NCBI GenBank assembly: GCA_000218745.1
Contig: GL947595.1
Location: forward strand, 1,106,399 to 1,170,398
Source: Prochlorococcus marinus bv. HNLC2
GTDB taxonomy: Bacteria > Cyanobacteriota > Cyanobacteriia > PCC-6307 > Cyanobiaceae
Direction: 5' to 3'
DNA length: 64,000 nucleotides
The position numbers and the translations under genes are program-made. Shown piece by piece: positions 41,094 through 50,140 of the stretch (the first letter of the stretch is position 1; each line of letters begins with the position of its first letter). The notes beneath the pieces were generated by a model. The model searched no databases, had not been told where the DNA came from, and saw only the letters and a program-made list of their open reading frames with translations.

Positions 41094-42352
41094 CTTACTG
41101 AAATACATCTTTTATATGTAGACAAAGCTAAGCCTATAAAAACAAAATTTATTAGCAAAGAAGTTCTTCCATAGCTCATGAAAGGAAGAGGAATACCAGT
41201 TACAGGTCCTAATCCAATTGTCATATAAATATTAATAATTATTTGAAATAAAAAAATAGATGCAATTCCAATCACAATCAATGATTCAAAATCAGTTCTT
41301 GCATTCTTTGCGATCTTTATTAATTTAAATATCAGTAAGAAAAAAATTGAGACTACAAAGATTGAACCAAAAAATCCAACTTCCTCCCCTAAAGCACTAA
41401 AAATAAAATCAGTATGTTGTTCAGGTATAAATTGTAAATTAGTTAACTTTCCTTGCATTAAACCTGTCCCTAGTAATCCTCCTGACCCAATAGCAATTTT
41501 ACTTTGCAAAAGATGGTATCCTCCACCCAAAGGATCTTTTCCAGGCTCAAGAAATAATATTAATCTATCTTTCTGATAATCCTTGAGTCCTATATTCCAT
41601 AATAAAGGAGTAAGTTTTGCTACCAACCCATGAAGAACTAAAGTCAATAATGTCAATATCTTTTGCTTCTTAAATGTTTTATAAGCCCAAAAACAAATTA
41701 AAGGAATCCATAAAAATATAAGTTGAAATGAAATCATAGATAAAATGCCTGTTATTAAACAAAAAAGAACTATTACTATTGCTTCCACAGGAACTTGTAC
41801 CCAATAGAGAAATGTTAAAAATAAAAAAATTAATACTAAAGAAGTCCCTAAATCTGGTTGAAAAAATATTAATAGCCAAGGAATAATCGCTACAACAAAT
41901 GGGAGATAAAGATCTTTGAAAGATTTAAAATAAGATCTCTCAAAAACAGCTGCAAGAGCTAATAATGTGCTTAATTTAGCAACTTCTGAAGGTTGAAATG
42001 TAATAAAACCTAGACTTAACCACCTTTGAGCGCCATACATCGAAATCCCAAAAAAGTATATTAAGATTAAAGAAAATAAAGTTAATAGATAAAAAGGTAA
42101 GATAAAACTTTTTATTTTTTGTAATGGAATATATGAAATTATTATTGCTACTAAGTAGCCTAAGATTCCCATAAAAAAATGATTAAAAGCATCATTCCTC
42201 TCAAGCTGTCTTTGAACACTTTGAATTAAAAAACTTGAAATTATTACAAGACTGAAAGGTAACAAGAGCAAGGGAGAAAGGAATCCATCGAAATAAATTT
42301 TTTTTTTATAATTAATTCTTCTTTTTTTTAACAATGGAATATTACCTATCAT
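41090..42352 (-). CDS. rodA: rod-shape-determining protein RodA (SEDS glycosyltransferase)
   Basis: RodA polymerises peptidoglycan glycan strands in the elongasome. The 420-residue protein shows about ten hydrophobic segments and SEDS signatures: AQRWLSLGFITFQPSEVAKL, FFQPDLGTSLVL, PEQHTDFIFSALGEE, and GLGPVTGIPLPFMSYG near the end. It overlaps mrp by one base and the histidine kinase gene by 4 bases, so the three may be translated in a coupled way. Confidence 0.93.
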   Translation of the reverse strand: MIGNIPLLKKRRINYKKKIYFDGFLSPLLLLPFSLVIISSFLIQSVQRQLERNDAFNHFFMGILGYLVAIIISYIPLQKIKSFILPFYLLTLFSLILIYFFGISMYGAQRWLSLGFITFQPSEVAKLSTLLALAAVFERSYFKSFKDLYLPFVVAIIPWLLIFFQPDLGTSLVLIFLFLTFLYWVQVPVEAIVIVLFCLITGILSMISFQLIFLWIPLICFWAYKTFKKQKILTLLTLVLHGLVAKLTPLLWNIGLKDYQKDRLILFLEPGKDPLGGGYHLLQSKIAIGSGGLLGTGLMQGKLTNLQFIPEQHTDFIFSALGEEVGFFGSIFVVSIFFLLIFKLIKIAKNARTDFESLIVIGIASIFLFQIIINIYMTIGLGPVTGIPLPFMSYGRTSLLINFVFIGLALSTYKRCISVR

Positions 42353-43416
42353 CAGCTCAAATATTTAGATTTAACTAGTATTGCAAGCTCTTGAAATTTA
42401 ATAGAGCTTTTTGCATTAGGTTCAGATATAGATATAGGGACTCCAAGATTACTTTCAGTTACTACAGGCATCTCGATAGGAATTTTTGCAAGGAGAGGTA
42501 AATTATTTTCATAAGCCAACAGCTCGCCTCCACCATTTCCAAATATTTCATATTTTTTATTTGGTTGATCAGGAGGTATAAAAACCGACATATTTTCTAC
42601 AACTCCTAATAATGGAACTCCTAACTGTTTAAACATAGCTAATCCCCGCCTAGAGTCTTGTAGTGAAACTTTTTGAGGAGTTGTAACAATAATAGCCCCC
42701 GCTATAGGTACAGATTGAGCCAAAGAAATTTGCGCATCTCCTGTTCCAGGAGGTAAATCAATAACTAAAAAATCTAAATTATTCCATTCAACTTGATAAA
42801 GGAATTGTCGAATAATACTATTTAACATTGGCCCCCTCCAAATTACAGGCTGTCCCTCTTCTATTAAAAAACCCATTGAAACTATTGAAATTCCATGTTT
42901 TTCTATTGGTATCAGTCTTTGTTCATTACCACTTCCGTGAACTTTCGGATTTTCTTCTGAAACCCCAAGCATTGAAGGAGTATTAGGACCGTAAATATCT
43001 GCATCTAACAATCCAGTTCTTAAACCCAGTTTTGAAAGAGAGCAAGCTAGATTTACGGCAATCGTACTTTTACCTACCCCACCTTTACCACTACTAACAG
43101 CAATAATTTTTTTTATACCCTTAATATCTTGAAGTTGGGGAGTATTAGCTTCACTACTAGTAGCCTCTGGAGAACTATTATCTAACTCAATTTGTACGTC
43201 ATCAATATCATTAAAGTTAAGTAAGATTTCTCTAACTTCTTTAACTATCCTATCTCTTTGAGAATTTGCATAAGATGGTAATGCTAAAGTTATGATTGAT
43301 CTAGGTGATGTGATCCTAACATTTTTAATCCATCCTAAATCAATTACACTTTTCTGGGAACCAGCATCAACTATCTTTGATAAGGCATAACTAGCTTCTT
43401 CAACAGTGGTCATCAA
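42352..43416 (-). CDS. mrp: Mrp/ApbC-type P-loop ATPase, iron-sulfur carrier
   Basis: Mrp/Nbp35-type proteins carry and deliver 4Fe-4S clusters. An N-terminal MIP18/DUF59 domain covers about residues 1-80 and is followed by a Ser/Glu-rich linker. The deviant Walker A GKGGVGKST is at 110-118, with LLDADIYGPNTPSMLG, VIDLPPGTGDAQ and VVENMS following. The C-terminal CxxC seen in many Mrp proteins is not visible here. The 354-residue length is normal. Confidence 0.92.
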   Translation of the reverse strand: MMTTVEEASYALSKIVDAGSQKSVIDLGWIKNVRITSPRSIITLALPSYANSQRDRIVKEVREILLNFNDIDDVQIELDNSSPEATSSEANTPQLQDIKGIKKIIAVSSGKGGVGKSTIAVNLACSLSKLGLRTGLLDADIYGPNTPSMLGVSEENPKVHGSGNEQRLIPIEKHGISIVSMGFLIEEGQPVIWRGPMLNSIIRQFLYQVEWNNLDFLVIDLPPGTGDAQISLAQSVPIAGAIIVTTPQKVSLQDSRRGLAMFKQLGVPLLGVVENMSVFIPPDQPNKKYEIFGNGGGELLAYENNLPLLAKIPIEMPVVTESNLGVPISISEPNAKSSIKFQELAILVKSKYLS

Positions 43417-43571
43417 AATTTTTGATACTTTTTTATAAGTTAGCCGACTTGCTAAAAGATTAAGAACTATGTCGAACTATCAAATAATAAGAAATTTACC
43501 CCCTTAAGGGAAATTATAAGTGCAAAATCTTAATTGACCAAACAAATTCCTCTTTATCAAGCTAAAAAGAA

Positions 43572-44601
43572 ATGTCTAATAAACCACCCTTAGATTCAAG
43601 AGAAAAAACAAAAAGTCTCTTAATTAAACTACAAGAAAAAATATGCAACAACTTAGAAAAGATTGATAGCAAAGGTAAATTCATTGAAGAATCCTGGCTT
43701 AGACCTGAAGGAGGAGGAGGAAAGTCAAGAGTTTTAAAAAATGGCAAAATTTTTGAGCAAGCAGGGGTAAATTTTTCTGAAGTATATGGAAAAGAATTAC
43801 CTGAATCAATTATTTCTCAGCGTCCAGAAGCAAAAGGACACGATTGGTTTGCAACTGGTACATCATTGGTCTTACATCCTAAAAATCCATTTATACCAAC
43901 TGTTCATTTAAACTATCGATATTTTGAAGCAGGGCCTGTTTGGTGGTTTGGTGGAGGTGCAGATCTTACACCGTACTACCCATACTTATCTGATGCAAGA
44001 CATTTTCATCAAGAGCATCGCAAAGCATGTCAAAAAATTGATTCTAATTTGCATAAAGTCTTTAAACCTTGGTGCGATGAATATTTTTATTTAAAACATA
44101 GAAAAGAATCTAGAGGTATTGGAGGAATTTTTTATGATTATCAAGATGGGACTGGAAATCTTTATAAAGGTAATAATAAGAAAGGAAAGGCTTATGAGAT
44201 ATCTAAAAGTATTGGGGCATTAAAGCTTAGTTGGGACAGTCTATTTTCATTAGCAGAGAATTGTGGAAATGCATTTCTTCCTGCATATGAACCAATTATT
44301 CATAAAAGAATGAACCAAATTTATTCTGAAAAAGAGAGAGAATTTCAGCTTTATAGAAGAGGCAGGTATGTAGAATTCAATTTAGTTTGGGACCGTGGAA
44401 CCATATTTGGGCTTCAAACCAATGGGAGAACTGAATCAATATTGATGTCCTCTACCACCATTAGCCAGATGGGAATATGGATTCAAAACAAAAGATAATT
44501 CGAGGGAAGATTTATTAACCAAAATTTTTACTAAACCTCAAGATTGGTTAAATGACAAAGATTTAGAACAATATTGCAAAGAGCGTAATATATTTGACTA
44601 G
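43572..44601 (+). pseudogene. hemF: coproporphyrinogen III oxidase (aerobic), frameshifted
   Basis: HemF uses oxygen to convert coproporphyrinogen III to protoporphyrinogen IX, needed for haem and chlorophyll. The core is intact: [26 protein letters not shown] and [15 protein letters not shown]. At 44449-44450 a CC looks one base too long; the annotated frame then ends at 44498, while the corrected frame gives [11 protein letters not shown] and the end ERNIFD with a TAG at 44599-44601. Only about the last 50 residues are affected. If real, the break removes a conserved C-terminal segment. Confidence 0.9.
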
Positions 44602-44611
44602 ATATTTTTAT

Positions 44612-45166
44612 TTAAATTGGTGTCTTAAATAATGAACCATCACTCTTCAATTGAAGTTTATCTTGAAGTTCTTTCTCCAAACTTATTAATTCATCTCTAT
44701 GAGCTCGCAATCTCAATTTAGTTGATTTATCAAGAGTATCAAGTAGTCTGAATTCAAAGGTTTCTTCTCTTTTAGATTTTTTTGAATAGATAATTCCCGA
44801 TATTGGACCACCAATCAATCCTAAAAGGATAGGCCACCAACTTAAATTTGGGTAAATTTGTCTAATAACCAAACCTAATGAACATGAACCCAACCCCCCT
44901 AAAACAGATAAGAAGATTGCTAATGAATTGCTTGATGTAACTTGACCTGTAAAAGTTAAAGTTTTTTTATCACTATTGCCTCCTACCTGATTCCATCCTC
45001 TTAATCTAAGCCAACCACAAATAATATTAAGTGTCTCAATTTGATCTGTCTCTGTAGAAATTTCTATAGTAGTAGTCCTATCTTTACTGGACGCTCTAAG
45101 GAAGAAAAACAATCCAATAGAGAGAAGAATTGTTAATAAAAAAGTTGATTTCAATGAATAATTCAT
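44612..45166 (-). CDS. CCB2/CCB4-like cofactor assembly of complex C subunit B
   Basis: The 184-residue protein starts with a membrane span (STFLLTILLSIGLFFFLRAS), has a small soluble part, then two hydrophobic segments at about 78-101 and 105-125, and a C-terminal charged helix. This layout and the ASSKDRTTT segment resemble the CCB2/CCB4 family, which attaches haem c(i) to cytochrome b6 in the b6f complex. I recognise it by pattern, not by a catalytic motif. Confidence 0.6.
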   Translation of the reverse strand: MNYSLKSTFLLTILLSIGLFFFLRASSKDRTTTIEISTETDQIETLNIICGWLRLRGWNQVGGNSDKKTLTFTGQVTSSNSLAIFLSVLGGLGSCSLGLVIRQIYPNLSWWPILLGLIGGPISGIIYSKKSKREETFEFRLLDTLDKSTKLRLRAHRDELISLEKELQDKLQLKSDGSLFKTPI

Positions 45167-45315
45167 TTATTTAAATTCTTCTCTTTAATAAGAAATTTCC
45201 AAATTTATATAAATAGATTAAATCATAGACTTATAAGTTTTAATTAGAAAATCTTAAACTAATAATTTTTATAAATAATATTAGTTATTATAAATATAGA
45301 TTTAGTGAAAATTAT

Positions 45316-45957
45316 ATGACTGAAAGAACCAATAGAGATGAAATTATATTTTGCAATAATGATTTATCAGATAATCTTTATGAAAAATACAAAAGTTCTA
45401 AATACTTAGCTGTAGATACTGAAGCAATGGGCTTAGTTCATGGAAGAGATAGATTATGCCTTATACAAATTTGTAATGAATTTAAACTCACATCCTGTAT
45501 CAAAATTGATAAAGGCGTATATGAGGCATCTAATTTAAAAATTTTATTCGAAAATAAAAACATCCTCAAAATTTTTCACTTCGCAAGATTTGATGTTGCT
45601 GCATTAAAAGCCAATCTAACAATCAATACTCAAAATATCTTTTGTACTAAAATAGCAAGTAAATTAGCCAGAACTTATACAAATAAGCATGGATTGAAAG
45701 ATTTAATTTACGAAATGTTAGGTGTTGAATTAGATAAAACTTCCCAGAGTAGCGACTGGGGTAATCAAGACAACTTATCTCAAGAACAAATTAATTATGC
45801 AGCAAATGATGTTAGATATTTAATTGATGCGATGCAAAAATTAAATATAATTTTAAAAAGAGAAGATAGATATGATTTGGCACAAAAATGTTTTGAAGCC
45901 ATTGCAGTACACTCAGAATTAGATATTAATCATTATTCAAATATTTTTGAACATTAA
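45316..45957 (+). CDS. rnd: ribonuclease D-type 3'-5' exonuclease
   Basis: The DEDD exonuclease motifs are visible: Exo I LAVDTEAMGL (about residues 32-41), Exo II HFARFDVAAL and Exo III NQEQ/YAANDVRYL with the tyrosine of the DEDDy class. The 213-residue protein is the exonuclease domain alone, without the HRDC domains of E. coli RNase D. RNA substrates are likely tRNA 3' ends, by analogy. It converges with the next gene after 2 bases. Confidence 0.85.
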   Translation: MTERTNRDEIIFCNNDLSDNLYEKYKSSKYLAVDTEAMGLVHGRDRLCLIQICNEFKLTSCIKIDKGVYEASNLKILFENKNILKIFHFARFDVAALKANLTINTQNIFCTKIASKLARTYTNKHGLKDLIYEMLGVELDKTSQSSDWGNQDNLSQEQINYAANDVRYLIDAMQKLNIILKREDRYDLAQKCFEAIAVHSELDINHYSNIFEH

Positions 45958-45959
45958 AT

Positions 45960-46235
45960 TTAATCTTCAACTAAGAAATTATCTTGCCCATCCAATGATT
46001 GCATAAGATCATCTAAAAGCTTAATGGAATTTAAATCATTAACACTATCTTTCTTACAGGTCTCATAAACTTCTTTTGCCACTTTTCTTTTTTCATCTAT
46101 AGTTTTACATGCTTTATTAGTAATCTGAATTTCCACTTTTTTCTTTGCAGATGCCAGACTAATACTCATTAAACTGGCAATATCTGCACATATTTTTAAA
46201 AACTCTCGATCATTAATTGGATACATGTCAAACAA
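45960..46235 (-). CDS. conserved hypothetical protein
   Basis: I do not recognise this 91-residue protein. It has no membrane span or signal peptide, is rich in Lys, Asp and Ser, and looks mostly helical (FLKICADIASLMSISLASAKKKVEIQI). An ATG 3 codons in (MYPINDREF) is an alternative start. It lies 19 bases upstream of the end of the lipid-A-disaccharide-synthase-like gene's partner frame and is convergent with rnd. Confidence 0.6.
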   Translation of the reverse strand: MFDMYPINDREFLKICADIASLMSISLASAKKKVEIQITNKACKTIDEKRKVAKEVYETCKKDSVNDLNSIKLLDDLMQSLDGQDNFLVED

Positions 46236-46254
46236 ATAATTATTTAATTCTACT

Positions 46255-47487
46255 TTATTGAGACAAAAAATTAAAATTTATATACTCGACTATCCTTTTA
46301 CTTGCGCCTTTTGGACCCATTCTTTCTAAACCTATAATGGCTTGTTTTTTTCTCATCTTCTCATCTAATAAAAGATAAATTAATTTTTTCATTAGAGTTT
46401 GTTTATCTGAACAAACTCTAACGCTTCCACCTAATAATCTTTGTTGTCTATTTGCAAATTTCTTAGTGAACTGAGGACCTCTTCCTGGTAGCGATAATGA
46501 TGGCACTCCTAAACCTGCTAATTGTTCAGTAGCTGTGCCAGCATTTGCTAAGCCAACCTGAGATAAATTAGCCCAATCATCAAAAGTATTTTTACCAATT
46601 AAAAAAATAATATTATTTTTCATCCAGATAGATTCCTCACCAAGGTAATATTCTTTATTAATTTCTTTAGAGAATTTATATTTTAAGAAATAATCTTCAA
46701 CAATATTGACATCTATATTGGAACTTAATGGAACAAAAACTAAAGTTTTTAAGGGCAAATCTATTGTAGATAAAGATGATAAAAACATATCAAGATTATC
46801 AAATGCTTCAGGAGACCTACTTCCTATTAACATTATTAACTTCTGGAATGATTTAATATTTTTATGATCTAATTTTTTTTCTTTTATAAAATCCATCATA
46901 GGATTACCAAAATATTTAGCATTAATATTTTTTAAATTTAAATTATTCGCAGTTAGTGCATCTCGAACAATTACGAATTTACATTTATGACTACCCATTA
47001 AAAATAATTCCCATGGATCCCACTCCGAGCCTTTTAACTTATGATAAAAATCAGATATAGCTTTCCCTGGTCCACTACTCCAGGTATAGTCACTTTTTGG
47101 AGTTCCTATAAATCCAAAAATACATTTTGAACTCCAAGCAAAATAAAGTGGTAATAAATCTCCAATAGCAATAATCTTATAATTTTCCTTATGTTTTTTC
47201 TTAACTAATAACCAGTTACTTATAAGATTTTCTAATAATCCAACTCTTAAATCCCTAAATAAACCTTTTAAGCTTTGGTTACTAAATCCTCCGCTTGGTA
47301 AATATATTTGAGTTCCAATTTTACTAAATGCTTCGGAAGCAATAGAGTCAAAAATATAACCATTTCCTACCAAAGGCAAAACTTCAATTTTTTTAATTCG
47401 CTTTAGAGATAATAATTTTTTAATAATTTCTAGAGCTATTAAATCCTCTCCATGTCCATTACATATTATTAGTAAATAAATAGACGT
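46255..47487 (-). CDS. lipid-A-disaccharide synthase-related glycosyltransferase, start uncertain
   Basis: The protein has the LpxB-related pattern: ICNGHGEDLIALEI near the N-terminus, VLPLVGNGYIFD, and a C-terminal donor-site-like block SLPGRGPQFTKKFANRQQRLLGG. In cyanobacteria these proteins are annotated as LpxB-related; the acceptor is unknown. The open frame runs on to an ATG at 47676, but that part is antisense to tRNA-Cys and should not be real. No ATG, GTG or TTG lies before the conserved core. An ACG at 47485-47487 would give MSIYLLIICNGHG if it were ATG, so this is either an ACG start or a lost start codon. Confidence 0.7.
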   Translation of the reverse strand, partial: TSIYLLIICNGHGEDLIALEIIKKLLSLKRIKKIEVLPLVGNGYIFDSIASEAFSKIGTQIYLPSGGFSNQSLKGLFRDLRVGLLENLISNWLLVKKKHKENYKIIAIGDLLPLYFAWSSKCIFGFIGTPKSDYTWSSGPGKAISDFYHKLKGSEWDPWELFLMGSHKCKFVIVRDALTANNLNLKNINAKYFGNPMMDFIKEKKLDHKNIKSFQKLIMLIGSRSPEAFDNLDMFLSSLSTIDLPLKTLVFVPLSSNIDVNIVEDYFLKYKFSKEINKEYYLGEESIWMKNNIIFLIGKNTFDDWANLSQVGLANAGTATEQLAGLGVPSLSLPGRGPQFTKKFANRQQRLLGGSVRVCSDKQTLMKKLIYLLLDEKMRKKQAIIGLERMGPKGASKRIVEYINFNFLSQ

Positions 47488-47529
47488 TCTACTGTTAAAA
47501 TGTTTTAGTGAATCTTTTGAATTTTGCGC

Positions 47530-47600
47530 GGCGGCATGGCCAAGTGGTAAGGCAGAGGATTGCAAATCCTTTATCCCCAGTTCGAATCTGGGTGCCGCCT
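47530..47600 (+). tRNA. tRNA-Cys (anticodon GCA)
   Basis: The 71-base sequence starts GGCGGCATGGCCAAGTGG, has the anticodon loop TTGCAAA with GCA, the T-arm CCCAGTTCGAATCTGGG, and closes with TGCCGCC plus a T discriminator, all expected for tRNA-Cys. CCA is not encoded. Confidence 0.96.
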
Positions 47601-47687
47601 TTTTAAATTTTGAAACATATTTCCCTATAAACCTCTGCAGGAAAAGAAGTTTTGAGTAACGATTACTATACTTCAAATCTCAAAAAC

Positions 47688-47708
47688 TGGTAGGTGAGTG
47701 GTAGGTGA
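47688..47708 (+). repeat. tandem direct repeat, 2 x 10 bp
   Basis: TGGTAGGTGA occurs twice with a single G between the copies. It stands out because its GC content is higher than that of the surrounding AT-rich DNA. The function is unknown; protein binding site, RNA element and remnant of integrated DNA are all possible. Confidence 0.6.
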
Positions 47709-47716
47709 ATCGACCT

Positions 47717-47818
47717 TCATTTAACCCGTATCACATCATTATAGTATTGATTTGGGGACTCAATTTCAATGGATTTAAAATCTAATTCTTTAAGAATTTT
47801 TTTATAGAATCTTTTCAT
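47717..47818 (-). CDS. possible 33-residue peptide
   Basis: An ATG at 47818 opens a 33-codon frame reading MKRFYKKILKELDFKSIEIE and then SPNQYYNDVIRVK before a TGA. The residues look protein-like (amphipathic basic helix, no low-complexity run), and the frame is open further upstream. There is no homology I recognise. It could be a true small protein, the 3' end of a decayed gene, or chance. Confidence 0.25.
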   Translation of the reverse strand: MKRFYKKILKELDFKSIEIESPNQYYNDVIRVK

Positions 47819-48075
47819 CTGAAACAGGATAAAAAGACATAAAATATTGATCAAAGCCTTATCATTAAAATCTTCTTCTAGAGAACATTCTCTCCTATAA
47901 AATCTCTCTTAATAAAATTCTTTAATCATAAAGCCAAATATAAAGCTACATCCTTATGATTGCTTTTCTTAGGATTGTTTGACAACTTAAGTTTGGGAAA
48001 CATTGATAATATAAATTTATAAGAAAAAATATTTAAATAGATCAAACAATATTTTTAAATTATTCAGAAATTTAT

Positions 48076-48249
48076 TTAATATTCATTATCAGCAACACAA
48101 ATCCCCATACATCTTATTCCATTAGAGGCAGTTCTAAGACAATGATCACACAAAATAGGATCTTCTTCTTTAATTAATGAACAGGAACTAAAGCTAATAT
48201 CTTTCTCAATTATTGAATCTTTTGGCTTAATGATTTTCATCTCCATCAT
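48076..48249 (-). CDS. small cysteine-rich conserved protein
   Basis: The C-terminal half has four cysteines in CDHCLRTASNGIRCMGICVADNEY-type spacing (CxxC, then C-x3-C), which suggests a zinc-ribbon or metal site. The N-terminal half (MKIIKPKDSIIEKDISF) is polar, with one further cysteine. Three in-frame ATGs at 48249, 48246 and 48240 lie inside the 3' end of the upstream gene, so overlapping translation is likely. I know no function. Confidence 0.55.
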   Translation of the reverse strand: MMEMKIIKPKDSIIEKDISFSSCSLIKEEDPILCDHCLRTASNGIRCMGICVADNEY

Positions 48250-48868
48250 TATTGTCTGAATCGATACTAACAACGAGTGACGCTTTTGTGTTAGATGAAG
48301 GAATATCCATTATCTTAACGGTTTCCTTAACTCTCTCTCTTGCAGAGTTATCCTCAGGTTGCTCTTCAACAGAACATGCTTCTAAAGCCTCTCTCAAAAG
48401 AGAATCAAATGTCGCTCCTGGCAATCTATGTCTTGCAACTTCTAAAAAAGTCCTAGGTAAAGATTCAGAGGCAGCATCTCGCAAAGCAGGATTATTTCTT
48501 CTATGGTCTTGCTCTTCTTCTATAGATTTAATAAACCTTAAAGTAACATCTCTTTTTGTTGAAGCCTTTATCAAAGTATCATTTTCAGGGTTTGCAATAT
48601 TAGTCTCAATTTCAAGATCACTTAATCTTTTATCAAGACTACTAAGAACCTCATTAGCCTCTTTACTGATATGAGCTAATTGACCATCAGATAAATTTGG
48701 CAAATCAGCGACAAAAACCTTACCATGATCTCTCAAAGTAAGAAATGTAGGCCTTGGCCCCTGATTTTGTCTATTAAAATCCGAAGTATTACCTAAAGGT
48801 CTTTTTGGAGGAGTGGGACCAGCTGAACTCCTTCTACGAGTTATTCGCTTATTATTTTCAAAAGGCAT
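48227..48868 (-). CDS. conserved hypothetical protein with basic N-terminus
   Basis: I do not recognise this 213-residue protein. It has a basic, Pro/Arg-rich N-terminus (ITRRRSSAGPTPPKRPLG), a predicted helical centre with DKRLSDLEIETNIANPEND and a region FLEVARHRLPGATFDSLLREAL, and an acidic end (SDNNDGDENH). There is no membrane span or known catalytic motif. The overlap with the cysteine-rich gene downstream suggests they are co-expressed. Confidence 0.65.
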   Translation of the reverse strand: MPFENNKRITRRRSSAGPTPPKRPLGNTSDFNRQNQGPRPTFLTLRDHGKVFVADLPNLSDGQLAHISKEANEVLSSLDKRLSDLEIETNIANPENDTLIKASTKRDVTLRFIKSIEEEQDHRRNNPALRDAASESLPRTFLEVARHRLPGATFDSLLREALEACSVEEQPEDNSARERVKETVKIMDIPSSNTKASLVVSIDSDNNDGDENH

Positions 48869-48996
48869 AAGGTTAATTAAATCTAATTAATTCTGCTTGA
48901 AAAAACATTAATTCACATATTATATTACATCTAACTTTTTTATTTGTATATATAGTTTTCTTCTTTAACTTTTAAATATAAATAATTTAATACTAT

Positions 48997-50041
48997 TTAA
49001 ATTGATAATCCTTCAATAATTAAATTTGTATCTGAATTAACTTTTTTCTTAATTTTTCCTATTACCCATGAAGGCATATTTTGTGAGTTACATATTTTTA
49101 AAAATCAGATCTTTATATTTTGGCTCTACTACCAAACAAAAGCCAATGCCAAGATTAAAAGTATTCCATAAATCATCTTCAGGTATTTCACCGATATCTT
49201 GTAAAAATCTAAAAATAAAAGGTATTTCCCAAGATTGATTATCAATACATGGTAAAAAATCGTTAGGAATACATCTTGGTAAATTCTCTGGAATTCCTCC
49301 TCCAGTTATATGAGCCATACCTTTGATATCAATATTTTCAGCGAATATTTTTTTTATTAGATTAAAGTAAATTGTTGTAGGCTTTAATAATTCATCATAA
49401 AATTTTAATTTAGTTAAAGATTCAAATTTTTCTTCTATATTTGAACATCCTTCAATGATTTTTCTGACTAAACTATAACCATTACTATGAATACCACTAC
49501 TTCCTATTCCAATTATCAAATCATTTTCACAAATATTATCACCATTAATTAAATTTTCTTCTTCTACTATACCAACACAAAATCCAGCTAGATCATACTT
49601 ATTATTTGCATAGAAACCAGGCATTTCTGCTGTTTCCCCACCAAGTAATGAACAATTATTATCTTTACAACCTTTGGCTATACCCTCAATCACTTTTTGA
49701 AGATTTTTCTTTTCAAGTTTTCCTGTAGCTATATAGTCAAGAAAAAATAATGGCTTCGCACCTGAGGTAATTATATCATTTATGCACATCGCTACTAAGT
49801 CAATTCCTACTTGATAATGAAAATTATTTTTTTGAGCCAACTCAAGTTTTGTCCCCACTCCATCAGTACCAGAAACCAAGATAGGAGATTTAAAATCTGC
49901 CAAAGGTAATTTAAATAAACCACCAAAACCTCCTATTCCTCTCACAACATTCTCAGAATGTGTTGCTTCAACAGTTTTTTTAATATCTAATACAAATTTT
50001 CTTCCTGCAACGATATCAACACCGGATTTTTTGTAATCCAT
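48997..50041 (-). pseudogene. purM: phosphoribosylformylglycinamidine cyclo-ligase, frameshifted near the end
   Basis: PurM makes AIR in purine synthesis. Most of the protein is normal: [47 protein letters not shown] and [13 protein letters not shown]. The first frame stops at 49088. With one T removed from the T5 run at 49095-49099 (an A on the coding strand), it reads on as [20 protein letters not shown] to a TAA at 48997-48999, for a full length of about 347 residues. The lost tail is a conserved part of the family, so the break would probably inactivate the enzyme if real. Confidence 0.9.
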
Positions 50042-50140
50042 AATAATTAAATGATAAACTTTACCTATATAGATATTCCTCTGAAGATTAACTTTGTCCA
50101 GTAATTATTAGTTAAATAGATTTATTTTGTAAAACCAAAA

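Larger units (their letters stand above)
47601..48075. other. gene-poor stretch downstream of tRNA-Cys
   Basis: These 475 bases hold no long ORF and form the least gene-dense part of the window. The notable items are a direct repeat of TGGTAGGTGA at 47688-47697 and 47699-47708 (11-base period), about 90 bases after the tRNA, and a short candidate ORF on the minus strand at 47717-47818. I see no rRNA, tRNA, transposase or clear terminator here. Confidence 0.6.

Noticed and set aside
47488-47676. N-terminal extension of the LpxB-like protein up to an ATG at 47676
   Set aside because: It reads antisense through tRNA-Cys and gives the typical tRNA-derived peptide (APRFELGI...SALPLGHAA), a well-known annotation artefact.
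48252-48674. 140-codon plus-strand ORF antisense to the unknown 213-residue protein
   Set aside because: It is a Leu/Ser-rich frame with no family features; the minus-strand frame has balanced composition and links to its neighbour.
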